This document shows, piece by piece, positions 41,395 to 49,986 of a DNA stretch of 64,000 bases. Both the position numbers and the translations under genes were made by a program. Location: NCBI GenBank assembly GCA_028689675.1, contig JAQVCS010000007.1:1-64000 (forward strand), given 5' to 3'. How positions within the stretch are numbered: the stretch's first letter is position 1; every line of letters starts with the position of its first letter. Origin of the DNA: Desulfovibrionaceae bacterium. Its GTDB lineage: Bacteria; Desulfobacterota; Desulfovibrionia; Desulfovibrionales; Desulfovibrionaceae. Below the pieces are notes generated by a model, which worked only from the letters and a program-made list of their open reading frames with translations, made no database searches and had not been told where the DNA came from.

Positions 41395-42878
41395 GCGAAC
41401 GCATTGCCAGCATTGTGCCTGTGCTGCTGTATTTGGCCTTGTCGCTTGGGGTGGCGCTGTGGGCGCGCAAGCGCGAGGTGCAGAGCACAAGCCCGCAGCG
41501 CTTTATTGAAGAATATTTTATTGGCGGGCGCTCTATGGGCGGCTTTGTGCTGGCCATGACCATTATTGCCAGCTACACCAGTGCCAGTTCCTTTGTGGGC
41601 GGGCCGGGGGTGGCTTATCAGCTGGGGCTGAGCTGGGTGCTGCTTTCTATGATTCAAGTGCCCACCACCTTTTTGACACTGGGCATTTTGGGCAAGCGCT
41701 TTGCTATTGTGGGGCGCAAAACTGGCGCTGTGACCATCAGCGACTATTTGCGCGCCCGCTACCGCAGTGACACTGTTGTCATATTGTGTTCACTGGCCTT
41801 GCTTGTGTTTTTTATGGCGGCCATGTTGGCGCAATTTATTGGCGGGGCACGGCTGTTTCAGGCTGTGACGGGCTATCCTTACGTTGTTGGTTTAGCGCTG
41901 TTTGGCATTACCGTGGTGCTCTACACCGCAGTAGGGGGCTTTCGCGCTGTGGTGCTGACTGATGCCATGCAGGGCATTGTGATGGTTATTGCTGCTGTGG
42001 TGGTGCTGCTGGCTGTTGTGCAGGCAGGCGGCGGCATGGGGCAGTGCATTGCCACGCTAAAAAGCATTGACCCTGGGCTTATCACCCCCACAGGCCCTAA
42101 AAACAGCGTGCCACAGCCCTTTATTTTGTCTTTCTGGGTGCTGGTGGGCTTGGGCATTTTAGGCTTGCCGCAAACAACACAGCGCTGCATGGCCTATAAA
42201 GATTCGCAATCTTTGCACAGCGCCATGCTTATTGGTACGCTTATTATTGGTTTTATGATTTTGTGTGCCCATCTTTCAGGCACATTGGGGCGCGCTGTGC
42301 TGCCCAACCTGCCCGCGGGCGACCTTGCCATGCCCACACTGATTGTGGAATTGCTTTCTCCTTTTTGGGCGGGGGTTTTTATTGCTGGGCCTTTGGCCGC
42401 TATTATGTCCACTGTCGATTCCATGCTTTTGCTGGCTTCGGCAGCCATTATTAAAGATTTGTATATTCACTATGGCCTGCACGGCAATATCACCCGCCTC
42501 AGCCCCGAAAAGCTGAAAATCATGAGCTTTGGCAGTACCCTGACCATAGGTTTTTTGGTTTTTTTAGCCGCGCTGGAGCCGCCAGATTTGCTGGTCTGGA
42601 TTAACCTTTTTGCCTTTGGCGGCCTTGAGGCTGTGTTTTTATGGCCTGTGGTACTGGGGCTATATTGGAAAAAAGCCAATGCCGCTGGGGCAATAGCTTC
42701 TATTCTTGTTGGGCTTGTGGTCTTTTTTGCCCTGAGCATACTCAAGCCGCCCATGGGTGGTATTCATGCCATTGTGCCCACCACCTTGGCGGCATTGTGC
42801 GCTTTTGCCGCTGGCGCATACTGGGGGCGGCCAGCCGAGCCCGAGGTTCTGCGGCTTTTTTGGGGCAAAATGCAGTAA
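41391..42878 (+). CDS. panF: Sodium/pantothenate symporter
   Basis: A 495-residue solute:sodium symporter with about 13 membrane helices. The EEYFIGGRSMGGFVLAMT segment and YTSASSFVGGPGVAY near residue 65 match PanF closely, and the sodium-site helix GPLAAIMSTVDSMLLLASA is present. It imports pantothenate, the coenzyme A precursor, with sodium. Its position after yhdT supports the name over other members of the family (for example PutP). A terminator follows. Confidence 0.9.
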   Translation: MSERIASIVPVLLYLALSLGVALWARKREVQSTSPQRFIEEYFIGGRSMGGFVLAMTIIASYTSASSFVGGPGVAYQLGLSWVLLSMIQVPTTFLTLGILGKRFAIVGRKTGAVTISDYLRARYRSDTVVILCSLALLVFFMAAMLAQFIGGARLFQAVTGYPYVVGLALFGITVVLYTAVGGFRAVVLTDAMQGIVMVIAAVVVLLAVVQAGGGMGQCIATLKSIDPGLITPTGPKNSVPQPFILSFWVLVGLGILGLPQTTQRCMAYKDSQSLHSAMLIGTLIIGFMILCAHLSGTLGRAVLPNLPAGDLAMPTLIVELLSPFWAGVFIAGPLAAIMSTVDSMLLLASAAIIKDLYIHYGLHGNITRLSPEKLKIMSFGSTLTIGFLVFLAALEPPDLLVWINLFAFGGLEAVFLWPVVLGLYWKKANAAGAIASILVGLVVFFALSILKPPMGGIHAIVPTTLAALCAFAAGAYWGRPAEPEVLRLFWGKMQ

Positions 42879-42908
42879 ACAAGCATACTATTCGTAGACA
42901 TAAAAATA

Positions 42909-42957
42909 CCCTTCCTCACCCTTTGATATTCAAAAAATATCAAGCATGAGGAAGGGT
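42909..42957. terminator. Terminator between panF and the small HTH gene
   Basis: CCCTTCCTCA (42909-42918) and TGAGGAAGGG (42947-42956), with an inner GATATT/AATATC stem. It serves the convergent genes. Confidence 0.75.
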
Positions 42958-42979
42958 TGTTATTTATTTTATCTCAATA

Positions 42980-43219
42980 TCAGGCTCTGTAAGGACGTCT
43001 TCCGCGTGGCCTGTCTTCTGCTAAAGGCAAAAGATCATAAGGTATACCCAATTGTGGTAATTGCCCATGCCGCGCAGAACTTATTCTTGGCGCTTTACAC
43101 AGGCGTAAGGCAGACATACGCGTTATTGCTAATAACTTTCCTAAAGCGGCATACGAAAGTCTATTACGACGCATCCAAATTAAGAGCTTTTCTTCTCGAT
43201 TTAAGCCTTCCTCAAACAT
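42980..43219 (-). CDS. Small helix-turn-helix protein
   Basis: A 79-residue basic protein. RRNRLSYAALGKLLAITRMSALRLC (quoted here as NRLSYAALGKLLAITRMSA) fits a helix-turn-helix, and the tail LPLAEDRPRGRRPYRA is very basic. It looks like a phage-type or plasmid-type regulator. I chose the ATG at 43219 because AGGAG lies 6 nt upstream; the ATG at 43225 touches the site. It lies in an AT-rich patch next to a CI-like repressor gene, which suggests acquired DNA. Confidence 0.6.
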   Translation of the reverse strand: MFEEGLNREEKLLIWMRRNRLSYAALGKLLAITRMSALRLCKAPRISSARHGQLPQLGIPYDLLPLAEDRPRGRRPYRA

Positions 43220-43225
43220 AGCCAT

Positions 43226-43702
43226 CTCCTACATAACTTTGAAAGCAAACTATATACGACTATGACACTCTAAAGAGAAAGCCTTTTCTTTTTGTCACGA
43301 CACTCCTTTTGTTATAATTGTAGGGCAAGTATATATCTTCTTTTCCAGAACACAAAATAACATTACAAGTATAAAAATTTATCATATATTGCTAAGATAT
43401 ATACTTTTTCTCATTAAAATTTATCACTATTTTTTAGTATACTGTACATATTGAGCAAAAAAGCACCCGGTATTGTGCACATCATAAAATAAAAAAAATT
43501 ACGAAAAGCGCACCGTCCTAAGGCATAGGGCGGTGCGCAAATCAAAAAAGCACTGTACAAGAGAGAGACTTCTTTCTCATTTATACATAAGAAAGAAGTT
43601 TCTATGGCGTGTGACTCAAGCCATTGCCTTTGCACAGCAGAGTGTGTTAGCGTTTTTCCTGCATTGGTGAAAACATTAACAACCCGTGACCTCTCTGTAC
43701 TA
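43226..43702. other. AT-rich region with two hairpins and no gene
   Basis: Base composition is clearly more AT-rich than the surrounding genes. GCGCACCGTCCTA (43508-43520) pairs with TAGGGCGGTGCGC (43526-43538), followed on the minus strand by a T-rich tract, so it may be a terminator of a lost gene. ACTTCTTTCT (43568-43577) and AGAAAGAAGT (43590-43599) form another hairpin. Open frames here look random. Confidence 0.5.
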
Positions 43703-43741
43703 CCATTTTTTAGTTCATGTCAAACTAAAAAATGGTATAAT
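43703..43741 (+). promoter_or_regulatory. Operator palindrome at the repressor promoter
   Basis: A perfect 13-bp inverted repeat, CCATTTTTTAGTT (43703-43715) and AACTAAAAAATGG (43723-43735), is directly followed by a consensus -10 TATAAT (43736-43741). It lies 90 bp before the CI-like gene. It is a candidate operator through which the repressor controls itself. Confidence 0.6.
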
Positions 43742-43830
43742 ATCTCACTTTTTACCCCTCTTCTGCAAAGACAAATAAAATCAAAGATATGGGTGTACAG
43801 ATATGCCACGGGGGGGAGGAAATATCTCTC

Positions 43831-44298
43831 ATGGCAACACTGGGCGATCGCCTGAAGTTGATTCGACAAGGAATGACGCAGCGAACTTTTGCTGCAAAAC
43901 TTGGTATTCCGCAAACAACATTAAGCAACTATGAAAAGAATAAATGTGAATTGAACCTTGCCCTAGCAGAACAAATTACAATAATGTTCGGCATTTCCAC
44001 TGATTGGCTTTTGTTTGAGCGTGGGCCTATGTATGTTTCTTTTGGACATCATGGGCAAAACAAAATGATAGTCAATAGTAATGCGCCACAAAAAGCACTT
44101 GTTCCAGTAATGCACAATAGCCCAAGCCTGCTGCCCGCAGCAGCCTGCGCTGAAGCAGAGCAGGCACAGCAGCAACAGCCCCAGCAAGGGGAAAGTACAG
44201 CGGTATTTGTGAACTTGCCAAAATCATACCAAATTAATCAAAAATTCCCCACGCTGCGCTGTATGGAGCCTTTACCCAGCTATAACTATAAATATTAA
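43831..44298 (+). CDS. XRE/CI-type repressor-like protein
   Basis: A 155-residue protein. Residues about 3-65 form a lambda-Cro/CI helix-turn-helix (GDRLKLIRQGMTQRTFAAKLG, in part MTQRTFAAKLGIPQTTLSNYE). The C-terminal half is Gln/Ala/Pro-rich (EQAQQQQPQQGES) and lacks the peptidase domain (Ser-Lys) of LexA/CI. It resembles the Desulfovibrio phage-type regulators. The start is uncertain: ATG 43831 gives the standard HTH start; ATG 43789 is in frame. Flanked by an AT-rich, gene-poor stretch, so it is probably a phage or island leftover. Confidence 0.7.
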   Translation: MATLGDRLKLIRQGMTQRTFAAKLGIPQTTLSNYEKNKCELNLALAEQITIMFGISTDWLLFERGPMYVSFGHHGQNKMIVNSNAPQKALVPVMHNSPSLLPAAACAEAEQAQQQQPQQGESTAVFVNLPKSYQINQKFPTLRCMEPLPSYNYKY

Positions 44299-44396
44299 CT
44301 TGATACAAGTAAATAAGCGCCTGCTGTGCATAGTGTTGCTGCACGTCACAAGCAAAACTGCATGGGGCATATTTTTGCTGCACAGGCAGCTATGGT

Positions 44397-44425
44397 TTGA
44401 CAAGCACGAAAAGCCCTATTATAAG
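44397..44425 (+). promoter_or_regulatory. Strong sigma-70 promoter next to a start codon
   Basis: TTGACA (44397-44402), a 17-bp spacer and TATAAG (44420-44425). Transcription would start near 44431-44434, at or next to the ATG of the following gene, so the message would be leaderless. Confidence 0.65.
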
Positions 44426-44433
44426 AACTCATT

Positions 44434-45282
44434 ATGGTAAAATGCTTAACAACACGCAGTAAAAAGGCACGCGCCTTAAGCAATACCCGTGCAACAGGGC
44501 AAGAAACCTTTGCAGGGCGCAAAAAAATTCTCCTTACCATTATTGATGCCGAGCGGGAAACAGCTCTCGCGCTGGGGCAGCATTGCCAAAGGCTAAAAAT
44601 GGATGTGCGCGCACATGCTTGGCAGGGCGGCGAAGCGGGCTTATGCGGCTTGCTTCAGGCTCTTATTTGTGACGGGCACGACCTGTGGCTTATTGCTGGG
44701 CGCAAAAAAACGCTGGATTTACCCGAGGTGCGCAAAAGCCTTGCCCTTGCAGCGCTGGGGGCTACGGCCGCGCTGGCGAGCAAGGGGCAAAGCCTGCCCA
44801 TTGTTATTGCCCCCACGGGGGGTATGCCCAAGCCCCTGCCAGACCCCCTGCGCCACGCCGTACTGGCGCCAACAGCCACCACCGATGCCATTATGGCAAG
44901 CCTGCGCCAGCCCCCTGCGCCAGCACCCCTGCCCTGCCGCCTTGCCGTGCATTGCCCCCCACGCATGGGCTTGTGGCTTGAGGCTGGCCCCCTAAATGAA
45001 GAATGGCAGGGCGCTTTGTGTGGCCTAAGCGGCGTAGCCAGCCCCCTTGCCCATGCCGTCAGCACCGCAGATCGCCTGCTGGAGCAAAGGGAAATGCAGG
45101 AACCAATGCAAGGGCTGCACTTTTCTACAGCCATGGGGGAATTTACAGCATGGGGCGTAAAAAATACGCTTAGCCCGCAGCTTTCCTATTTTGTACGCAT
45201 GCATGGCCTGCCCGATGCCCTGCTGGTGGGGGCTTTACCGCAGGCTGGCGCGCCCGACCTGACATGTCTCTCCCTAATCTAA
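44434..45282 (+). CDS. Protein of unknown function
   Basis: A 282-residue soluble, Ala/Leu-rich protein. A basic N-terminus (residues 1-30) is followed by ILLTIIDAERETALALGQHC, a strand-helix unit like a nucleotide-binding or receiver fold, and LWLIAGRKKTLDLPEVRKSL. No motif identifies it. It has no signal peptide. A consensus promoter ends 8 bp before the ATG, so either the message is leaderless or translation starts later, for example at the ATG of codon 55 (44596). Codon use matches the neighbours. Confidence 0.55.
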   Translation: MVKCLTTRSKKARALSNTRATGQETFAGRKKILLTIIDAERETALALGQHCQRLKMDVRAHAWQGGEAGLCGLLQALICDGHDLWLIAGRKKTLDLPEVRKSLALAALGATAALASKGQSLPIVIAPTGGMPKPLPDPLRHAVLAPTATTDAIMASLRQPPAPAPLPCRLAVHCPPRMGLWLEAGPLNEEWQGALCGLSGVASPLAHAVSTADRLLEQREMQEPMQGLHFSTAMGEFTAWGVKNTLSPQLSYFVRMHGLPDALLVGALPQAGAPDLTCLSLI

Positions 45283-45325
45283 CCAGTTTTTAGTTCACGC
45301 CTACCCTCTGTGCGGCAGTGGCATA

Positions 45326-45390
45326 TAGAGACACCAAAGCGCAAGTATAGTGCGCTTTGCCTTTGTAGCGGGTGTCTTTTCGCAGCCGCC
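45326..45390. repeat. Diverged family B core, copy B4
   Basis: AAAGCGCAAGTATAGTGCGC followed by TTTGCCTTTGTAGCGGG matches the core of B1 (read as its reverse complement). The usual ends are missing. AGACACC and GGTGTCT frame it as an inverted repeat. Confidence 0.55.
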
Positions 45391-45434
45391 CAAATAAATG
45401 CAAAACAACAGTGCTCTGCACGGTACAAGAGCAC

Positions 45435-45468
45435 AAAAAAAGACTGCCTCACACGAAGCAGCCTTTTT
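45435..45468. terminator. Terminator downstream of tpx
   Basis: AGACTGC (45441-45447) pairs with GCAGCCT (45458-45464) with one mismatch. A-run and T-run on either side; it lies between convergent genes. Confidence 0.6.
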
Positions 45469-45485
45469 ATGCTTATTCTTCTTTC

Positions 45486-45992
45486 TTAGGCTGTTGCTTC
45501 TTTAATGGCCGCAAGCACAGCATCATAATCGGGCTCATGGGTCACTTCGGGCACAAGCTGGCTGTAGCGCAGCACGCCATCGGCACCAATCACAAAAATT
45601 GCCCGCGCCAGCAAGCGCAACGCAGGCAGTAGCACGCCATAGGCACGCCCAAATTCCACTGTTTTGTAGTCCGAAAGGCTGCTCACAGCCTGCACGCCAG
45701 CCGCACCGCACCACCGAGCCTGAGCAAAGGGCAAGTCGCAACTTACGGCCGCAATGCGCACCATATCACCGCAGGCGGCAGCCTCTTTATTAAAGCGGCG
45801 CACTTCCATATCGCACACAGGCGTATCTAAGGAAGGAACAACCACAAGCACAAGTACCTTGCCAGCAAAATCGGCCAAGGTCACGGGCTGTAATGCATTA
45901 TTTGCCAAAGTAAAATCAGGGGCAGGGGCACCCACCTGCGGCAAGCAGCCTTCAAGCTCAAGGGCATTACCCTGCATGGTCACGGTTTTCAT
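45486..45992 (-). CDS. tpx: Thiol peroxidase
   Basis: A 168-residue atypical 2-Cys peroxiredoxin. The peroxidatic cysteine is Cys 60 in SLDTPVCDMEVRRFN and the resolving cysteine Cys 95 in ARWCG, as in E. coli Tpx. It reduces lipid and other peroxides with thioredoxin, useful for an anaerobe exposed to oxygen. AAGGAG precedes the ATG. A Fur/PerR-like box lies 19-37 bp upstream. Confidence 0.95.
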   Translation of the reverse strand: MKTVTMQGNALELEGCLPQVGAPAPDFTLANNALQPVTLADFAGKVLVLVVVPSLDTPVCDMEVRRFNKEAAACGDMVRIAAVSCDLPFAQARWCGAAGVQAVSSLSDYKTVEFGRAYGVLLPALRLLARAIFVIGADGVLRYSQLVPEVTHEPDYDAVLAAIKEATA

Positions 45993-46010
45993 ATATTTTT
46001 TCTCCTTCTT

Positions 46011-46029
46011 GAGAATGACAATTATTATC
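46011..46029. promoter_or_regulatory. Fur/PerR-like box upstream of tpx
   Basis: GAGAATGACAATTATTATC matches the classical Fur consensus GATAATGATAATCATTATC at 16 of 19 positions. Being next to a peroxidase gene, it could be read by PerR instead of Fur. Confidence 0.5.
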
Positions 46030-46073
46030 TATTGGTAGAATCTAGCGCACTTTGCCGCAAAACACAAGAGGAC

Positions 46074-46110
46074 AAAAAAAGGTTCTGCAAAAAATATGCA
46101 GAACCTTTGC
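46074..46110 (-). terminator. Terminator of the lactate permease gene
   Basis: AAAGGTTCTGCA (46078-46089) pairs with TGCAGAACCTTT (46097-46108); on the minus strand a T-run follows. Confidence 0.88.
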
Positions 46111-46149
46111 TTGCTCTATGGCGCAGGCCATGCTGTGCCTGCCAAAGGT

Positions 46150-47784
46150 TTAGGGCAGCATAAAGCGCAAGGGGCCTGCCTGCAAATAGGTCAGCACGCA
46201 CAGCACCAAGGTCATGCCCAAGCTATGGAAAATGGTGAAGCGGAAAAGGTTGCCTTCCTGACCCACCATATTAGTAGCGGCTGTTGCCACAGAAAGGGAC
46301 TGGGGCGAAATCATCTTTGCCGTAACACCGCCCGAAGCATTGGAGGCCACAGCCAGCTCTGGCGACATGCCCACAGTGATGGCCGTATCCTTTTGCATGC
46401 CGCCAAAGAGTGCGCAAGAGGATGTGTCGGAACCCGTCAAAAACACGCCAAGCCAGCCCAGCAAGGGCGAGAAGAAGGGGAAGAAGCTGCCCGTATAGGT
46501 AAAGGCCAAACCCAAGGTGGAGCTCATGCCCGCATAGTTCATCAAGAAGGCCAAGCCAAGAATCATGGCAATGGTCAAAATGGGGTAAATAAGCTGCTTT
46601 AAGGTGCGGGCAAAGCAGGCAATGGCCTTGCCATAACCATACTTAGGCATAACAGGCACAGAAAGCAGGCCTGCAAACAAAATGGCCGTGCCGCCAGCAG
46701 AAAGCCAGTTAAAGCTAAACTTGGCAGCATACACAGCGTCGGTGGCAACAATGGGGGCGGTCTTCATAACCTGACCATCAAGCCCCGGCCAGCCAAAGGC
46801 AAATACCGCACCGGGCAGGCCATTCAGCAGCTTTTTAAATTCGGGCAAGCCCCAGAAAAACACAAAAATAGCCAGCACAATATAGGGGCTCCAAGCGCGC
46901 AGCACTTCTTTGCTGCTGTAGCCGCTGCCAGAAAGATTGCTTTCGGTATCATTTTCAAAGCGGAAAATGCGCGAAGGCTTCCACACCTTTAAAAGCAGCA
47001 CAAGGCCGCCAATGGTGGCAATGGCCGAGGCAATATCAGGCAGGGTCGGGCCATGGTAGTTTGCCATAAGGAATTGCGCCCCAGCAAAGCACACGCCAGA
47101 AACGATAATAGCGGGCAGCACTTCCAAAGAACGGCGGAAGCCGCACATAAGCACGCAAACCCAAAAGGGCACAATAAGCGCCAGTAAAGGAAGCTGACGG
47201 CCAGCAATAGCGCTCACCGTCATCTGGTCAAGGCCAGAAACAGAGGCAGCCACAATAAGCGGCACGCCAATAGCACCAAAGGCAACAGGTGCGGTGTTGG
47301 CTATCAAGGCTACGCCAGCGCCCCACAGCGGCGTAAAGCCAAGCCCCACCAGCATGGCGGCTGCAATAGCCACAGGCGTGCCAAAGCCGGCTGTGCCTTC
47401 CAAAAAGCAGCTAAAGGCATAGGCTATAAACAAAGCCTGCAAGCGGCGGTCATCGGTCAAACGGGCAAGAGAATCTTTAATAATTTCAAATTCGCCCGAT
47501 TCCACTGTCATATTATACACCCATACAGCGGTGATAACAATCCAGATAATGGGGAAAAGCCCGAAAGCGGCACCATTAAGCGTGGCGCTTATGGCCAAAT
47601 CTACAGGCATTTTCCACACCAGCACAGCCGTGAGCAATGCGCCAATAAGCCCTGCCGCTGCCGCAACATGCCCCTTGGCTTTGCGCACTGCCAGCATATA
47701 AAAAAGAATAACCAAAGGAACAGCCGCAACACAGGCGGAAACACCTACGCCCCCCAGCGGAGCATACACTTGAACCCACGCCAT
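46150..47784 (-). CDS. lctP: L-lactate permease
   Basis: A 544-residue LctP-family transporter with about 13 membrane helices. Family segments are FLEGTAGFGTPVAIAAAML (in the first half) and GSDTSSCALFGG and NASGGVTAKMISPQSL (in the second half). It imports lactate, a main electron donor of sulfate reducers. AAGGAG precedes the ATG. It stands as a single gene; the Lar cofactor genes for lactate racemase lie about 2 kb to the right, facing away. Confidence 0.93.
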   Translation of the reverse strand: MAWVQVYAPLGGVGVSACVAAVPLVILFYMLAVRKAKGHVAAAAGLIGALLTAVLVWKMPVDLAISATLNGAAFGLFPIIWIVITAVWVYNMTVESGEFEIIKDSLARLTDDRRLQALFIAYAFSCFLEGTAGFGTPVAIAAAMLVGLGFTPLWGAGVALIANTAPVAFGAIGVPLIVAASVSGLDQMTVSAIAGRQLPLLALIVPFWVCVLMCGFRRSLEVLPAIIVSGVCFAGAQFLMANYHGPTLPDIASAIATIGGLVLLLKVWKPSRIFRFENDTESNLSGSGYSSKEVLRAWSPYIVLAIFVFFWGLPEFKKLLNGLPGAVFAFGWPGLDGQVMKTAPIVATDAVYAAKFSFNWLSAGGTAILFAGLLSVPVMPKYGYGKAIACFARTLKQLIYPILTIAMILGLAFLMNYAGMSSTLGLAFTYTGSFFPFFSPLLGWLGVFLTGSDTSSCALFGGMQKDTAITVGMSPELAVASNASGGVTAKMISPQSLSVATAATNMVGQEGNLFRFTIFHSLGMTLVLCVLTYLQAGPLRFMLP

Positions 47785-48036
47785 ACAAACATCCTCCTTA
47801 CACCCCTTTTCGGGGCGGTCACACTATAATGGCTCTGGCTAGCATAGCTAAGACCTCAGAAATGTACATAATTGGAATAAGAAATATCCATGAATTTTTT
47901 TCCCTGTATACATGCGTAAAGGGAATAGCTTTGCAATATCAAAGCAATAAAAAAGCAACCTTATTTTGTTGCTCTTAAGGGCAAGAAAAATTATAAGTAA
48001 AAAATAAAAGCAAATTCACAGCTTCATGGAGAAAAC

Positions 48037-48537
48037 ATGCCAAAACAAAAAGCTACGGGCTGGAAAGTGCCCCTGATTTTTTGTGCTCTTATTATTACAA
48101 TTGTATGTATTGCGCACCCTTTTATAGGCAAAAGCACTAAGCCTGCACCCGATATTCTGCCGCCCGAGCTGTATGCACAGGCAAAAGCGCTGGTTATTGA
48201 CTTAGATGCCGATGAAGAAGGCCGCACATGGAAAAGCCGCATCACAGCCGCCGCCAGTGGTTTTGGCGATGTGCGTGAAAAAGACTTGCAATTGTGCCGC
48301 TTGGCTCTTTCGGCTGTGGAAAAGGGGCGCTTTGATGCCGCCTGTACGGCTTCTGTGCTGGTGCGCGAAGTTCAGCAGCGCGATGCCCTGCGCCAAGACA
48401 TAGCAGACTTTGCCGCGCGGGAATGTTCCACCCTACCGTGGGCAGTAATGGGCGCGCATGGCATAGAAAACACAGCGCTACACCTTGCCACCAACAAAGC
48501 CCTGCAAACACGCTGGCAGGAATGCAGCAGCCGCTAA
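48037..48537 (+). CDS. Membrane-anchored protein of unknown function
   Basis: A 166-residue protein with one N-terminal membrane helix (VPLIFCALIITIVCIAH, residues 11-27) followed by a soluble part, probably periplasmic, with three cysteines (LCRLAL, AACTAS, ECSTLP) and a C-terminal ECSSR. I do not recognise it. RBS GGAGAA precedes the ATG. It is divergent from lctP with 250 bp between and followed by its own terminator. Confidence 0.6.
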   Translation: MPKQKATGWKVPLIFCALIITIVCIAHPFIGKSTKPAPDILPPELYAQAKALVIDLDADEEGRTWKSRITAAASGFGDVREKDLQLCRLALSAVEKGRFDAACTASVLVREVQQRDALRQDIADFAARECSTLPWAVMGAHGIENTALHLATNKALQTRWQECSSR

Positions 48538-48544
48538 TAATGCT

Positions 48545-48573
48545 AACAGGCGGGGAAGAGACCCCCGCCTGTT
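48545..48573 (+). terminator. Hairpin after the unknown gene
   Basis: AACAGGCGGGG (48545-48555) pairs with CCCCGCCTGTT (48563-48573). The T-run is poor, so it may be a weak terminator. Confidence 0.5.
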
Positions 48574-48733
48574 ACTGAGTAGAGTGTGCCCGATGTGCTT
48601 TGTTTGGGCTAGGACTGCATAAAAGCAGCATCGCCTAAACTGTCTCGATGCCGAACACATAGCTTATGCTATACAAAGAAGCGCGTCAGATGGAAAATGA
48701 AAAAAAATCACTCTCGCCATTGGGAAATGGAAT

Positions 48734-49669
48734 ATGCTAAATATTAGAAGCCTGCAAATTGTCGCCGCAGTGGCTAGGCTAGGGGGCTTTTCCAGAGCAG
48801 CTAAAGAAGTGCACGCGGTACAATCCACCGTAAGCAAGGCTGTGCAAAGTGTCGAAGAGTATTTCGACATACAAATATTTGAGCGGCTTCAGCATGGTGT
48901 GCGCCTTACGGTGGAAGGGGAAATTTTGTGCAACCATGCCAAGGAAATTTTGGCAACCTTTACGGCCATGCAGCGCGATGCTCAGCAAATGCAGGCCTTG
49001 CAGGGTGGGGAATTGCGCTTGGGCTTTCCCCCTGTAGCAAGCGGAGTGCTTTTTGCCCATTCTTTGGCGCAATACAGCAAGCGCTACCCCGGCATCAGCA
49101 TTCAAACGCAAGAACAAGGCTGTGCTTCGCTGGAAACCCTTGTGCGTTCTGGTTCGCTAGAGCTGGCACTGTCTTTGCTGCCCGTTTCGGATGATTTTTC
49201 ATGGCTGCCCATACGCAACGAGCCCCTGCTGGCGCTGCTGCCCCCCTCCTTCCCGCTTGAGGGGCGCTCCAGCCTCAAGCTGGACGATTTGGCACACAGC
49301 CCTTTTATTTGGTTTGAAGAGCGATTTTTGCTGAATGAACGCATTACAGCCTTGTGCCGCCAGCGGCATTTCACATTGAAAGAATGTATGCGCACAGGGC
49401 AGGTTGATTTTCTTATTACGCTGGTTTCCTCTGATGTGGGCGTGGGCTTGCTGCCGCGCATTGCTGTAGAGCAGCGTGACCTGCCCCCCAACATACGCCT
49501 TGCCCTGCTGGATGAGCAGGACTTGCGCTGGCAGGCAGCCATCATTTGGCGCAAGGGCAGGCCGCTTTCCAATGCCGCACAGGCATGGCTGCACTTGATA
49601 CATGAAACCTATGCCCTGCCCTCGCAAGGGCTGCCCCCCAGCTTTGATGTGCACAGGGGCAAAGAGTAA
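48734..49669 (+). CDS. LysR-family regulator next to the lar genes
   Basis: A 311-residue LysR-type regulator. The N-terminal helix-turn-helix runs [20 protein letters not shown] (in part [19 protein letters not shown]), and the effector domain starts [10 protein letters not shown]. It precedes the larB fragment by 5 bp and so looks like the first gene of a larB-larE transcript, which is unusual because LysR genes are mostly divergent from their targets. It may sense lactate or control the cofactor genes; this is inference. Confidence 0.85.
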   Translation: MLNIRSLQIVAAVARLGGFSRAAKEVHAVQSTVSKAVQSVEEYFDIQIFERLQHGVRLTVEGEILCNHAKEILATFTAMQRDAQQMQALQGGELRLGFPPVASGVLFAHSLAQYSKRYPGISIQTQEQGCASLETLVRSGSLELALSLLPVSDDFSWLPIRNEPLLALLPPSFPLEGRSSLKLDDLAHSPFIWFEERFLLNERITALCRQRHFTLKECMRTGQVDFLITLVSSDVGVGLLPRIAVEQRDLPPNIRLALLDEQDLRWQAAIIWRKGRPLSNAAQAWLHLIHETYALPSQGLPPSFDVHRGKE

Positions 49670-49674
49670 GTAAA

Positions 49675-49986
49675 ATGCAGACCATGCCGCATATCAATGC
49701 CTGCGATGTGGTCATTGTGGTGGCGGGTATGGATGCTGCTCTGGCCACGGTGCTGGGCGGCTTGTGCCCCAAGCCCCTGTTTGCCGTGCCCACCTCTGTG
49801 GGCTATGGTATAGCGCAGCAGGGCAACACCGCCCTTGCCAGCATGTTGGCAAGCTGTGCCCCCGGTATTGGCGTGCTGAATATTGATAATGGCTATGGGG
49901 CTGCCTGTGCAGCCGCGCGTATTATTCATAGCCTCAATGCCACTGGCAGTGCAGAGCAAAAAAATGCAGGAAAAGAACAGCCATGA
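49675..49986 (+). CDS. larB: LarB, C-terminal fragment
   Basis: A 103-residue frame that matches only the last 100 residues of LarB, a PurE-like enzyme of about 250 residues: [28 protein letters not shown] and [15 protein letters not shown] are all LarB hallmarks. LarB carboxylates the pyridinium ring of nicotinic acid adenine dinucleotide in making the nickel-pincer cofactor. The N-terminal domain and most of the PurE-like active site are missing, since the LysR gene ends 5 bp before its ATG. It still overlaps larE by 4 bp. It is either a decayed gene or a shortened protein doing something else. Confidence 0.75.
   Translation: MQTMPHINACDVVIVVAGMDAALATVLGGLCPKPLFAVPTSVGYGIAQQGNTALASMLASCAPGIGVLNIDNGYGAACAAARIIHSLNATGSAEQKNAGKEQP

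Noticed and set aside
43414-43635. 73-codon frame on the minus strand in the AT-rich patch
   Set aside because: No ribosome site, no motif, and it spans both hairpins.
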